Assembly: GCA_020632875.1 (NCBI GenBank)
Contig: JACKET010000020.1
Location: forward strand, 1-64,000
Direction: 5' to 3'
Source of the DNA: Alphaproteobacteria bacterium
GTDB lineage: Bacteria; Myxococcota_A; UBA796; GCA-2862545
DNA: 64,000 nucleotides
Shown: one piece after another, positions 29,056 to 38,630 of the stretch
Layout of the letters: every line of letters starts with the position of its first letter
Numbering within the stretch: position 1 is the first letter of the stretch
The notes under the pieces: model-generated
What the model was told of the DNA's origin: nothing
The model's input: the letters and a program-made list of their open reading frames with translations, nothing else
Database searches by the model: none
Translations under genes and position numbers: made by a program

Positions 29056-30309
29056 TCAGAAGGGGAGGTTCCGGGGGTTCCCATCCTGGGGTTTGTAGTA
29101 GACGGTCACGTCCTCGCCGACCTCGGGGATGGCGTCGCCGTGCAGGAGGACCGTGTTGGTCTGCAGGTCGTAGCTCCACCCGTCTTCGTACTGGGGCACG
29201 CCGGAGTCGGAGAAGCCGAGCAGCTCGGCCTCGTGGATGACCCCGCCATCCGAGGTGAACACGGCGATGGAGCCGGCTTCGGGGAGCGTGGAGAGGCGGA
29301 AGGTGCGGTTGAGGTTGCGCAGGAGCTGGCCGAGCTGGTCGAGCGCGTCGTCGAAGTCGCGCGTGTTGCAGCCGTTCGCCTGATCCGTGATCGGGACGTA
29401 CAGCCCGTTGGTCGACTCGACGAAGTACGAGAGGCGCAGCGTGCCCCAGTTGCTCGCGCCGGTGGGGCAGGGGAACCCGCCGCCCTGCTCGCGGTACGGG
29501 CCGATGACGGTCCAGACCATGCGCGTGTTGAACTGGGCGAACAGGTTCGCGTAGGCGACGGGCAGGGGCTCTTGGTTCTGGAGCCGGCGGCTGTCGTCGC
29601 CCTCGTCGGTCACGACGACCGGGATGAGCGTGGAGTTCGTGCGGATGAAGCCCTTGTTCGACTCGACGTCGGCGGGGCCGAAGTCGTCGATCTCGTCGAA
29701 GCACGCGGCCGGCGGGTTCGGCACCGAGCGGCACATCGTCATGAACACCGCTTCGAGGTGCTCTTCCTTCGCGCCGCCGCAGTTCGCCTGCCACGCCGTG
29801 TCGCACTCGCAGTCGAGCCACGTGGACGTCACGTTCGCGCCGAGCGGGTCGCCGCAGGAACCGCCCGCCGGGGGCGGGTCGGCGAAGCACGTGGCCTCGC
29901 ACAGCACGCTGGTGGCGAACGCGTTCGGCACGTCGTCGTCGAGGCGCGTGATCTTGCCCGCGCCGTAGAGGACGCCCGGACCGGCGTCGACGTCGGTGGT
30001 GGTGACGCCGAGCTGGTAGTTCACGAAATTGTCGGGATCGCCCACGTACGACGCGTAGATCGACACGGCGTCGGACAGGTCTTCGGTGGGGAAGTCCTGC
30101 TGCTCGGCCGCGAGGTCGTTCACGAACGCCGCGAAGCTCGTGGCGAGCGCCTCGGCCTCTTCCTGCATCGAGTCGGAGTTGTCGACCACGAACAGGATGT
30201 CGGCCTTCGTGGAGAACTTCTCCTGCTCGAAACCCGTGAACTGGAACAGGTCGTACTGGTTGCAGCTTCCGAGGAACAGCGGGAGGACGACCGGGAGAAG
30301 GCGCTTCAT
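29056..30309 (-). CDS. Lipoprotein with von Willebrand factor A domain
   Basis: 417 residues. Signal sequence MKRLLPVVLPLFLGSC with lipobox LGSC, so probably anchored to the outer membrane. Residues about 35-260 are a VWA domain: the metal site motif DNSDSM (DxSxS type) follows the strand ADILFVV. Several cysteine pairs lie in an insertion of about 60 residues (CEATC, CGDP, CECD, CGG), suggesting disulphides. The C-terminal 80 residues are beta-rich. This VWA-lipoprotein type is common in myxobacteria, with an unknown role, perhaps metal-dependent adhesion. It lies between tamA and the OM barrel on the same strand. Confidence 0.82.
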   Translation of the reverse strand: MKRLLPVVLPLFLGSCNQYDLFQFTGFEQEKFSTKADILFVVDNSDSMQEEAEALATSFAAFVNDLAAEQQDFPTEDLSDAVSIYASYVGDPDNFVNYQLGVTTTDVDAGPGVLYGAGKITRLDDDVPNAFATSVLCEATCFADPPPAGGSCGDPLGANVTSTWLDCECDTAWQANCGGAKEEHLEAVFMTMCRSVPNPPAACFDEIDDFGPADVESNKGFIRTNSTLIPVVVTDEGDDSRRLQNQEPLPVAYANLFAQFNTRMVWTVIGPYREQGGGFPCPTGASNWGTLRLSYFVESTNGLYVPITDQANGCNTRDFDDALDQLGQLLRNLNRTFRLSTLPEAGSIAVFTSDGGVIHEAELLGFSDSGVPQYEDGWSYDLQTNTVLLHGDAIPEVGEDVTVYYKPQDGNPRNLPF

Positions 30310-30364
30310 GCGGGGCAGTCTATCCGGCGTCCCGGCCGACGGCGACGCGTTGACCGGACCCTTA

Positions 30365-33300
30365 CTACCAGAGCGTGCCGAGCGACAGATGGAGCCGTAC
30401 CGTCGGCTCTTCCCAGGCTTCGAGCAGCGCCTGGGTCTGCGGGCTCGAGTAGATCCGCGCCGGGTTCGTGGCGAGATCGAGCTGCAGCGGCCCGATCGGG
30501 GTGTCGACGCGCGCCCCGACGCCCACGCCGTAGCGCACCAGCGGCGCCTCGGAGAGCCCGCTCGTCGTCGCCTTGCCGGGGCCGAGCAGCCACACGTTGC
30601 CCACGTCGGCGAACACCACGGCGCTGTAGCCCTCCCACGTGGGGAGGCCGAGCGCGGGGAGGGGCATGAGCAGCTCGAGGATGGCGACGCCGGACGTGTC
30701 GCCGCCGGTCGGGATCCAGCGCGTGCGGTTGTCGCGCTCGGTGAGGTCGAGCAGCGGCCCGATGCCATCGGGCCACTCGACGTCGACGCGCTGCGCGAGG
30801 TTGCGCGGGCCGACGCTCTGGCGCGTGAACCCGCGGAGCGACCCGGTGCCGCCGAGCCGGAAGCGATCCTCGAGCGGCACGACCGTGCCTCCGAAGGCCC
30901 GCGCATGGCCGCCCTCGCCGGTGAACCGGAAGATCATGCCGCCGATCGGCACGAACGACGACAGGCGCACCTCCGACTTCACGAACCGCCCCCGGAGGCT
31001 CGGGTCCTGCCAGGGCAGGCCGGGCGCGACCTCGGCGATCCAGCTCACGAGCAGGCCGCGCTTCGGCTGGACCGGGTCGTCGCGCAGGTCGTGCAGCAGC
31101 ACCGCGCGGATCGACTCGGCCATGCGGCACGGGTACCGCGGGCAGCCGAGCGACCCGACGTCGTCGCCGTTCACGATGACCCCGTACCAGGGCTCGTCTT
31201 CGAGCAGCGCGCGCTTGTCGACCTCCTGCAGCTGGCGCCGCTCGGCGCGCACGGCGGTCTGCAGCGAGGTCTTCGGGCCGAGCTCGGTGTCGAGCGTGAC
31301 GCCCATCCCCGTGCGGGCCATGCGCCACGTGCGCTCCTGCCGGCGCTCCTGGAGCAGCACGTCGGCCACGACGTCCTGCTGGCGGAGGGGGAAGTGGGGC
31401 GCGGTGTACGAGATCGCCGCGCGCCACGCGATGTTCGCGAGGTCGGGCGACCAGTCGGTGATGGAGTCCGACCGGTAGTCGACGCCCACCAGCGCGAACG
31501 CGTCGATGCGGTGGGCGAGGCCGAAGAGGTTGCGCCGCGTGAGGCGCCCGATGGTGCGCAGGCCCTGGTCGGTGTTGAGGCCGAAGCCCGCCTCGGCCGC
31601 CCACCGCGGGCGCTCGCGCACGGTGATCAGCAGGTCGCGCGCCTTCTCGTCGCCGAGCAGCTGGGTGCCGACCGTGCGGAAGATTCCGAGGTCGTACAGG
31701 CGGCGCCGGGCGGTCTCGAGCGACGTGGTCGACAGCGGCACCCCGCGCACCAGGTCGACCTCGCGGCGGATCAGGGCCGGCGAGGTGATGCGCGACCCGC
31801 GGGTGACGACCGACCGCAGCAGCACCACCGAGCCCGGGTCGACGTCGACGATCGAGTTCACCTCGTACGCGTCGACCGCCTCGTGCCGGACGCGCGCGTC
31901 GACCTCGAGGTACCCGGCCTGGCGGTGCCGATCGACGACCTCGCGCGCCACGCGCTCGACGGCGAGGGGGTCGAAGGGCTCGCCGGACAGCCGGTCGAGC
32001 TCGTCTTCGAGGTCGGACACGTCGACGCCCTGCGCGGCGCCCGCGATGCCCGCGAGGCGCTGGGTCGTGAGCGGGCCCTCGGTCACCGTGATGGTGGGCA
32101 GGATGCGCTTCGGCGCCGGATTGCCGAGCAGCGCGGCCGCGAACGCCACGAACGGGCGGGTGAGCGCGTTGCCCAGCGGGCGGACCGAGACGTCCGTGAG
32201 CTCGAGCTGCACGTCCTGGTAGCCGCGGGTCCGGTAGAGGTTCTTGATCGCAGAGAATCCGCTCTCGAGCTCTTCTTCGGTGAAGTAGTCGAGGCGGATG
32301 ACGCTCTCGCTCGCCTGGTCCGCCACGCGGGTGAGCGCGGCGGCTCCCACGGCCTCGTTGCCCACGAACGTCAGCGAGCGGCGCGGCGGCTGCCCGCGCA
32401 GGCTGTGCCGTGCCCCGCGATCGATCTCGACCAGCAGGGTCTGCAGCTCCTCCGACCCCCCGCGCAGCTCGACCGTGGCGGTCGCGGCGTAGAAGCCGGT
32501 GCGCCGGAGGTACGTCTGCATGCGGTCGGGCGCCTCGTCGACGAACCCGCGCGTCAGGCGGAGCCGCTCGTCGATGCCGAGCGCGTCGCGCACCTTCTTC
32601 TTCGGGCGCCACTTCAGCCCGACGACCGCGAGATCGAGCCGCGGACCGGGCTCGATGGCCCACGTCAGCGTGACGCTGCCGTCGTCGTCGCGGCTCACGG
32701 CCGGCGAGACGCGCGCGTTGATCCAGCCGCGGCGCGGGCGGAACAGCCCACCCGTCACGCGCGCGATCTTCGACCGCATCTCGAACTGCGCGTTGGCGAT
32801 GGCCTCCTGGCTGATGGGCTTCCCTTCGCGGATGCCGCTCGAGCGCGCCCACCGGCGCAGCGTCTCCTCGCCGACCTCGACGGGGATGTCCCCCACGAAG
32901 GCCATCTCGGTGAGCACGTTGGGGCGACCCTCGCCGATGCGCAGCCACACCTCGTACACGTCCGGCGCGACCTGGAGGGGATCGACCTCGACGGCGGCGT
33001 TGACCCACCCCTGGCGCTTCAGCCACTCCACCACGCGCGCTTCGACCGCCGGCCCGTCCAGGTCGGGGTAGAAGACCTGCCCGGGCGTGATGCCCGCGGC
33101 CTCGAGCACCTTCCGCGTGGGGAAGCTGCGGTTGCCCTGGACGCGCACGCGGTCCACACGAGGCGCCGGATAGACGCGGTAGGTGAGGGTCACCGCGGGC
33201 TGCGACTCCCCGCTCGCGTCGAACACGACCCACGGCGAGACGTCGGCTTCGACGGCGGAGAACTCCCCGACGCGGAACAGGGTCGTGAGGTCGAGCCGGA

Positions 33301-33478
33301 CGAGCTGCGGGTCGTACGGGACGCCCTGCGCGGCGCGGAGGAGCGCTTCGAGGGACTCTTCGGGCAGGCCGCCGCGCGGCGCCTCGAGGGCCACGCTGGC
33401 GATGGGGAGGCCGCGTGGGTCGGATGCCTCGTCGGGGCTCTGTGCGAGCGCGAGGCCCGCCAGGACGAGCCCGATCAA
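30365..33478 (-). CDS. tamA: Omp85-family outer-membrane assembly protein, TamA-like with about seven POTRA repeats
   Basis: 1037 residues from a TTG at 33478 that overlaps the tamB stop (TTGA), with GGGAG 5 nt upstream. The frame otherwise has no signal peptide; the TTG gives one (MIGLVLAGLALAQS). Residues about 20-640 contain roughly seven POTRA-like units, recognisable by repeated GxxxF/LDxxxLxxxxxxLxxxGY patterns (for example FSAIKNLYRTRGYQDV and VVDRHRQAGYLEVDAR). The last about 390 residues are the beta-barrel with GTGSLRGF, the conserved Omp85 L6 motif. E. coli TamA has three POTRAs and BamA five. The neighbouring tamB supports the Tam assignment; BamA itself is not excluded. Confidence 0.88.
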   Translation of the reverse strand: MIGLVLAGLALAQSPDEASDPRGLPIASVALEAPRGGLPEESLEALLRAAQGVPYDPQLVRLDLTTLFRVGEFSAVEADVSPWVVFDASGESQPAVTLTYRVYPAPRVDRVRVQGNRSFPTRKVLEAAGITPGQVFYPDLDGPAVEARVVEWLKRQGWVNAAVEVDPLQVAPDVYEVWLRIGEGRPNVLTEMAFVGDIPVEVGEETLRRWARSSGIREGKPISQEAIANAQFEMRSKIARVTGGLFRPRRGWINARVSPAVSRDDDGSVTLTWAIEPGPRLDLAVVGLKWRPKKKVRDALGIDERLRLTRGFVDEAPDRMQTYLRRTGFYAATATVELRGGSEELQTLLVEIDRGARHSLRGQPPRRSLTFVGNEAVGAAALTRVADQASESVIRLDYFTEEELESGFSAIKNLYRTRGYQDVQLELTDVSVRPLGNALTRPFVAFAAALLGNPAPKRILPTITVTEGPLTTQRLAGIAGAAQGVDVSDLEDELDRLSGEPFDPLAVERVAREVVDRHRQAGYLEVDARVRHEAVDAYEVNSIVDVDPGSVVLLRSVVTRGSRITSPALIRREVDLVRGVPLSTTSLETARRRLYDLGIFRTVGTQLLGDEKARDLLITVRERPRWAAEAGFGLNTDQGLRTIGRLTRRNLFGLAHRIDAFALVGVDYRSDSITDWSPDLANIAWRAAISYTAPHFPLRQQDVVADVLLQERRQERTWRMARTGMGVTLDTELGPKTSLQTAVRAERRQLQEVDKRALLEDEPWYGVIVNGDDVGSLGCPRYPCRMAESIRAVLLHDLRDDPVQPKRGLLVSWIAEVAPGLPWQDPSLRGRFVKSEVRLSSFVPIGGMIFRFTGEGGHARAFGGTVVPLEDRFRLGGTGSLRGFTRQSVGPRNLAQRVDVEWPDGIGPLLDLTERDNRTRWIPTGGDTSGVAILELLMPLPALGLPTWEGYSAVVFADVGNVWLLGPGKATTSGLSEAPLVRYGVGVGARVDTPIGPLQLDLATNPARIYSSPQTQALLEAWEEPTVRLHLSLGTLW

Positions 33479-36400
33479 TCCGTCTCCCAGCGTGCGGTCA
33501 CGTCGACTCCGTACGCGCCCCCGATCCGGAGCGTGCGGTTGCGCTGGAGCGTCGCATACCAGCCCGCGATGCTCCACACGCCGCCGACGCGCTTGTCGAA
33601 GCGGACGTAGTTGTCCTCGGGCCGCCCGAGGTTGAACTCCCACGTCACGTCGATGTCGCCGATGTCCTCGAGCCGCTTCTCGACCACGAGCCGGGGCTCG
33701 GAGCTGTACTCGCCGCGCGCGTTCACGCCCGTGGTCACGTCGATGCGGTCGAAGAGGAGCTCGGGCACCTCGCCGAGCTCGGAGGCCTGGGTGCTGGCGA
33801 ACAGGTCGGTGAGCAGGAGGTCGGCGACGCCCTGTGCGACGGCGCTCGACAGCTCGCCCGACTGCTCGAGGTCGTCGGTGGTGACCCCGAACCACAAGAG
33901 CGCGTTCACGTCGGCCTGGGGGAGCGCCGGGTCGGAGCGCGTGGCGGTGCGCCAGTCCGAGAACGGGCCGAAGACCTGGTAGTTCACGCGGTACCGCTGC
34001 GACCGGCTGTCGATGTCGGTGATGAGGTCGAAGTCGAGGTCGGGGTCCCAGGTCCAGGGGTCGTTGTAGTTGATCTCGCCGCGGTCGACCTGGAACTCGC
34101 GGTCCTGGAGGATGACGATGCCCTCTTCGACGCGCGCCCAGCCGACCAGACCGGGGCGCGTGGTGTCGCCGATGATGCGGAGGTCGGCGCTGGCCAGGCC
34201 CTCCGCGACGTTGTTCCGCAGCCGGACCGTGCGGTCGGCGACGATGTGCACGTTCAGCGCGAACAGCGGCTCTTCGTCGTAGAGCGCCGCCGGGTCGACC
34301 ATCACCTCCTGGCGGTACTCGACGACCCAGTCCTCCCAGTCGATGCGGTCGCGGAACACCATGTCCTGGATGTCGACCTCGCCGTGCAGGAGCAGGGCGC
34401 CGGTCGGACCGTCGAACCGCAGCGTGGCGTCGCCGATCGCGGGCGGCAGCGTCTCGACCCACTGCACCTGGGCGTCGTTCACCTCGCCGCGCAGGTCGTA
34501 CCGATCGGGCATCCAGTCGTCGGCGTCGATCCCGCCCTTCAGGGTGACGGTGCCGCCGCCCAGGCCCCCGCGGGCGCTCAGGATCTCGTAGCGGTCCTTC
34601 GTGAGCTGGAGGTGCGCTTCGACCTCTTCGAAGGCGACGGGCACGGACTCGTAGCGGAGCAGGTCGGCATCCACCCGCACGTCGACGACCGTCTCGACGT
34701 CGGGGCGCACGCCGGTCGCTTCGAGCGCGATGGTCGCGGTGCCCTCGGAGCGCTGCAGCCCCGGGACGAGCGCCCGTAGCAGGTCGATGTCGACGACCCC
34801 GTGGCCGTCGAGCTCGAGCTGGTCTCCACCCGTGGCCGCGAGGCGGAAGTCGGTGCGGCCACCCAGCAGGTCGAAGTTGGAGAGCGTGTAGTAGCGGCCC
34901 TCCTGGCGGTACTCCCAGGGGCTCTGGTTCGTGAGCACGTGCCCGCCCCAGCGCACGTCGACGGACTCGAGCGTGCCCTGGAGCCCTACGGGCGACCAGA
35001 CCGTGCCGAAGTCGCCCTCGATGTCGACGGAGCCCGACGCGACGGCGTGGATCGGCGAGCCGTCCGCGGCCACCGGGTAGAACAGGTGCGCCGGCAGCTC
35101 CGCGAGGTCGGCGTGGACGGTGTACTCCTGCTCGTCCCAGAGGTGCAGCTTGCCACGGGTCTTCGCGGCCCCGCCGAACAGGCGGCCCCGGTGGTCGAGC
35201 CAGCCGCCGTTGGTCTCGAACGTGACGACGCTGTCGTCGACGGGATTGCCCGCATAGCGCACCTCGCGCACGCGGATCCGCCCGTGTGGAGCGGGGTCGA
35301 AGAGGGTGTTGTCGATCCGCACGTTCAGGTCGGCCTTGCCCGACAGCGGCAGCTCGTGGGGCGCGAGCCGATCGAGGGTCTCGAGGGTGAAGCCGTCGCC
35401 CACGAGATCCATGTTCAGCTTCCAGTCGCGCACGATCGACCCGCGCAGCACGAGCCCTTCGCGGCGCTGGTGCCGCAGCAGCCGCAGGTCGTCGAGGGTG
35501 AACAGGCCCTCGTCCATGAAGCCGTGGCCCTCGCCGGTCTCGAAGTGCTCGCCCCACAGGTCGATGTCGGCGAACTGGAAGTGACCGCCGCCCGACATGT
35601 CGAAGATCGGCCCGTGCAGCGAGAGGCGACCCTTCATGTCGCCCGTCATGCCGGGCAGGTCGATGAAGGCGGACAGGATGTCCTCGATGCGCCCCTCCGG
35701 CATGGTGAGGTCGGTGTGCATGCTCATCGGGGGCTTGAAGTCGAAGACGAAGTCGCCGCCGTACTCCGAGCGCCCCCGCTTCGCGACGGCCCCGTGCAGC
35801 TCGAGGCTCTTCATGTCGGGGCTGCTGAAGTCCTCGGTGACGAGGCGGTCGGCCCACGGGATGTCGAGCACGCTGAAGTCGCGGATGTCGCCGCGCCCGG
35901 CGAACTGGAGCTTGTCGAACGGGCCCCAGATGCGCCCCGAGACCTCGCCGGTGCCAGAGAGCTCGACCCCGCCGAGCGGCTGGAAGTCGGAGAGGTCGGC
36001 GCCGAACACGTTCGCGGTGAGGTCGAGCGGGCCGTGGGGCTTGAACCCGATGTCGGCGCGCGTGGTGCCGCGGGTCTTCGGGCCGTGCACCTCGCTCGCG
36101 TCGAGCACGATGTGCTCCTTGTCGAGGAACACGTCGCCGCGGGCCCAGGCGTAGGGGATGTCGAGCATGAGCTCGACGTCGGGCGCGCGGACCGGGCGGT
36201 CGCCCACGCGCAGGTCGGCCACGGCGAAGTCGAACGTGCCCGTCAGGCCGAGCGGGACGAGGTCGCCCGACGCGCGCAGCTCGGCGTCGGCGCGGAGATC
36301 GATCCACGGGGTGGGCGCCGCGTCGAAGGCCTGGAGGAGGTCGTGCAGGCTCACGTCCGTTCCGATGGCGCGGGCGTCGACGAGCTTGCGCGCGACGGGG

Positions 36401-37461
36401 TCGATCAGGCCGGTGGCGCGGATGGTCCCGCCACCCCAGTAGAGCGTGAGGTCTTCGACGTCGACGCGATCGCGCGTGGCGGTCGCGGCGACCGCGACGT
36501 CGCCGAGCTCGTAGGTCAACAGTCCGAAGCGCCCCGGGCGGTCGATGCCGAGGTGGGTGCCGAACGCGTTCACCGCCACCGCGGGGTTCTGAGTGCGGCC
36601 CGAGACCTCGACGTCGAGGTCGACGAACCCGTGCGTGGCCCAGGGCTCTTCGAGGGCTTCGGTGAACGCGTCGAGCTGCACCTGGCCCGAGAGCGTGACG
36701 GCCATGTCGTCCTGGAGCGGGATCATTGCCTTGCCGTCGAGCGTGAGCAGGGCGGTGTCGAGCGAGAGCTGCGGCACCTCGATGGTGGTGGGGCCGAGGA
36801 TCACACCGGGGATCTCGATGCGCGACGTGTCGTGGATGCCCTTGTAGTGCAGCTCGAGCGTGCCGGTGAGGTCGTGCACGGCCCCTTCGACCGGCGTGCT
36901 GTCGAAGCCCGTGATCGCGACCTCGCCGTCGGGGAATGTCAGCCGGAAGGCGGCGTCTTCGATGTCGAGGCTCGTGAAGGGCAGGCGCTCGAGCGGCTTG
37001 CCGGGCTTCGCCGTCGGGGGCTTCTGCTTGCGGTTGCGGAACTCGACCAGCTTGCCCTTCTCGTCGAGGTGGAGGTGGATGTCGGGGCGCTGCAGGCGGA
37101 TGCGGCCGATCTGCACGCCTCCGCCGGTCAGCACGAGCGGGACGCGGATCCGCTCGGCGCTGACGATGGTCTCGTCGGACTCGGTGCTGAACAGGTGGAA
37201 GCCGTCGACCTCGAGCCCCGGGGGCCAGAAGCTGACGCGCACGTGGGTGAGCGACAGCTGCTCGCCCGTCTCGGCCTCGATGAGGGTCTCGGCGAAGTGC
37301 TTGCTGCGGATCTGGAAGTCCTCGGAGTGCAGCCAGCCGACCACGAGGCCGAGCACGGCGAGCACGGCGAGCACGGTCATCTGGACGGAGAAGACCGTCA
37401 AGCGGCGCAGGCATCCACGCTTCTTCGGCTCGGTCTTCGGTTTCGGGGACGGCTCGGCCAT
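33475..37461 (-). CDS. tamB: Translocation and assembly module protein TamB (AsmA-like)
   Basis: 1328 residues. One membrane anchor near residues 20-42 (VFSVQMTVLAVLAVLGLVVG), then a very long beta-strand-repeat body in the periplasm, the AsmA/TamB bridge fold thought to carry lipid or help OM proteins across the periplasm. The C-terminal DUF490 domain is clear: it contains FDRIDVTTGVNARGEYSSEP, LVVEKRLEDIGDIDVTWEFN and ends with barrel-like repeats. It partners TamA, whose gene overlaps the stop. ATG 37461 is preferred, as a basic n-region follows; a GTG at 37512 is an alternative. Confidence 0.9.
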   Translation of the reverse strand: MAEPSPKPKTEPKKRGCLRRLTVFSVQMTVLAVLAVLGLVVGWLHSEDFQIRSKHFAETLIEAETGEQLSLTHVRVSFWPPGLEVDGFHLFSTESDETIVSAERIRVPLVLTGGGVQIGRIRLQRPDIHLHLDEKGKLVEFRNRKQKPPTAKPGKPLERLPFTSLDIEDAAFRLTFPDGEVAITGFDSTPVEGAVHDLTGTLELHYKGIHDTSRIEIPGVILGPTTIEVPQLSLDTALLTLDGKAMIPLQDDMAVTLSGQVQLDAFTEALEEPWATHGFVDLDVEVSGRTQNPAVAVNAFGTHLGIDRPGRFGLLTYELGDVAVAATATRDRVDVEDLTLYWGGGTIRATGLIDPVARKLVDARAIGTDVSLHDLLQAFDAAPTPWIDLRADAELRASGDLVPLGLTGTFDFAVADLRVGDRPVRAPDVELMLDIPYAWARGDVFLDKEHIVLDASEVHGPKTRGTTRADIGFKPHGPLDLTANVFGADLSDFQPLGGVELSGTGEVSGRIWGPFDKLQFAGRGDIRDFSVLDIPWADRLVTEDFSSPDMKSLELHGAVAKRGRSEYGGDFVFDFKPPMSMHTDLTMPEGRIEDILSAFIDLPGMTGDMKGRLSLHGPIFDMSGGGHFQFADIDLWGEHFETGEGHGFMDEGLFTLDDLRLLRHQRREGLVLRGSIVRDWKLNMDLVGDGFTLETLDRLAPHELPLSGKADLNVRIDNTLFDPAPHGRIRVREVRYAGNPVDDSVVTFETNGGWLDHRGRLFGGAAKTRGKLHLWDEQEYTVHADLAELPAHLFYPVAADGSPIHAVASGSVDIEGDFGTVWSPVGLQGTLESVDVRWGGHVLTNQSPWEYRQEGRYYTLSNFDLLGGRTDFRLAATGGDQLELDGHGVVDIDLLRALVPGLQRSEGTATIALEATGVRPDVETVVDVRVDADLLRYESVPVAFEEVEAHLQLTKDRYEILSARGGLGGGTVTLKGGIDADDWMPDRYDLRGEVNDAQVQWVETLPPAIGDATLRFDGPTGALLLHGEVDIQDMVFRDRIDWEDWVVEYRQEVMVDPAALYDEEPLFALNVHIVADRTVRLRNNVAEGLASADLRIIGDTTRPGLVGWARVEEGIVILQDREFQVDRGEINYNDPWTWDPDLDFDLITDIDSRSQRYRVNYQVFGPFSDWRTATRSDPALPQADVNALLWFGVTTDDLEQSGELSSAVAQGVADLLLTDLFASTQASELGEVPELLFDRIDVTTGVNARGEYSSEPRLVVEKRLEDIGDIDVTWEFNLGRPEDNYVRFDKRVGGVWSIAGWYATLQRNRTLRIGGAYGVDVTARWETD

Positions 37462-37596
37462 GCGCTCGGAAGGTTCAACCCCGCTCGGCCGCGGTGGTGT
37501 CCCTCGTGGCACTTATCCCGTCCGCTCGCCGCGAGTTCCACGCGCTTCGGGGTTCCTCTTGCCGGGCGCGGGGCGGGTGTTAGGTCGAAGACGTTC

Positions 37597-37669
37597 GCGG
37601 GTGTAGCTCAGTTGGTAGAGTACGAGCTTCCCAAGCTCGGTGTCGCGAGTTCGAATCTCGTCACCCGCT
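37597..37669 (+). tRNA. tRNA-Gly (CCC)
   Basis: 73-nt cloverleaf: acceptor GCGGGTG/CACCCGC, anticodon stem CGAGC/GCTCG with loop TTCCCAA (anticodon CCC), T-arm GCGAG/CTCGT with loop TTCGAAT, where the last T-stem pair is G-U. CCA is not encoded. A TTGCCG at 37559-37564 followed 16 nt later by TAGGTC is a weak promoter candidate. A clear terminator follows. The 135-bp gap before it holds no gene. Confidence 0.97.
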
Positions 37670-37673
37670 CTCG

Positions 37674-37708
37674 GCCCGTCGCTCCTCGGCGACGGGCTTT
37701 TCTTTTTC
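37674..37708 (+). terminator. Intrinsic terminator after tRNA-Gly
   Basis: Stem GCCCGTCGC (37674-37682) and GCGACGGGC (37689-37697), 6-nt loop, followed at once by TTTTCTTTTTC. This is the clearest Rho-independent terminator in the window. It separates the tRNA from the Ppx/GppA gene that starts 17 bp later. Confidence 0.93.
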
Positions 37709-37724
37709 ACGGGGCGGAGGGCGC

Positions 37725-38627
37725 GTGCGCGCGGCGATCGATCTCGGCAGCAACAGCGTCCTGCTCACCGTGGTCGACGATTCCGGGGCCGTGTTGCACG
37801 ACGAGGCCCGCGTGGTGGGGCTCGGCAAGGGCCTCGGCGACGGCGGGGCCTTCGCGGCCGATCGGATGGAGGACGCGCTCGCGGCGCTCGCCGACTACGC
37901 GCGGGTGGCGGCCTCCCTCGGCGTCGCCCCGGCCGACGTGCGTGCCGTCGCGACGTCGGCCGCGCGTCGCGCGACCAACTCCGGCGTCTACTTCGCGCGC
38001 GTCGAGCGCGAGACGGGCCTGCGCATCGAGGTGATCTCCGGCGACGAAGAGGCCCGGCTCACGTGGGCGGGCGCGCTGTCGTCGCTCGATCTGCCGGCGG
38101 GCGACGTGATGGTCGTCGACCTCGGTGGCGGGTCGACCGAGCTGGCGGTCGGGCGCGACGCGCTGCGCTGGCGGCACTCCTTCGAGGTCGGCAGCGTGCG
38201 GCTCACCGAGCAGGTGCTCGGGCCCGACGTGCCTCCCGCGACGCCCGCCCACCTCGCGGCCATGCGGGCTCACGTGGATGGCGTGTTCGCCGCGCCGGCG
38301 GTGCCCGCGGGGGTGCGGTGCGTGGTGGGCGTCGCGGGCAGCGTGACCACGCTGGTCGCCACCGAGCTCGGGCTCGCGGAATACGACGGGGCGCGCGTCC
38401 ACGGCTCGACGCTCACGGATGCCGCGCTGGCGGGCTTCGAGCGACGGCTGATCGGGCTCGATGCCGCCGGGCGCCGTGCGCTCTTCGCGGTGTCTCCGAA
38501 GCGCGCAGACTTCCTGCTCGCCGGCACGGTCATCCTCCGCGCGGCGCTCGCGAAGGCGGGTGCCGACGCGATGCGGGTCTCCGACCGGGGCCTCCGGTAC
38601 GGCGTTCTCGCGTCCTCCGCCCGCTGA
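37725..38627 (+). CDS. Ppx/GppA-family phosphatase
   Basis: 300 residues from GTG (GGAGG a few bases upstream). Actin-like ATPase fold of exopolyphosphatase/pppGpp hydrolase: AAIDLGSNSVLLTVV (phosphate 1 loop), ATSAARRATN, VISGDEEARLTW, VVDLGGGSTELAVG (phosphate 2 loop) and VVGVAGSVTTLVA. Only the two-lobe core is present, without the C-terminal HD-like domains of long Ppx proteins. Members cut polyphosphate or pppGpp and so affect stress signalling; the substrate here is not decided. Its stop is 3 bp from the convergent response regulator stop. Confidence 0.9.
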   Translation: MRAAIDLGSNSVLLTVVDDSGAVLHDEARVVGLGKGLGDGGAFAADRMEDALAALADYARVAASLGVAPADVRAVATSAARRATNSGVYFARVERETGLRIEVISGDEEARLTWAGALSSLDLPAGDVMVVDLGGGSTELAVGRDALRWRHSFEVGSVRLTEQVLGPDVPPATPAHLAAMRAHVDGVFAAPAVPAGVRCVVGVAGSVTTLVATELGLAEYDGARVHGSTLTDAALAGFERRLIGLDAAGRRALFAVSPKRADFLLAGTVILRAALAKAGADAMRVSDRGLRYGVLASSAR

Positions 38628-38630
38628 GCT

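Noticed and set aside
30365..37414. A 2349-codon open frame covering tamA and the antisense-frame part of tamB
   Set aside because: Only the tamA part has protein-like composition. The upstream part is out of frame with tamB, Arg/Pro/His-rich and typical of high-GC shadow frames.
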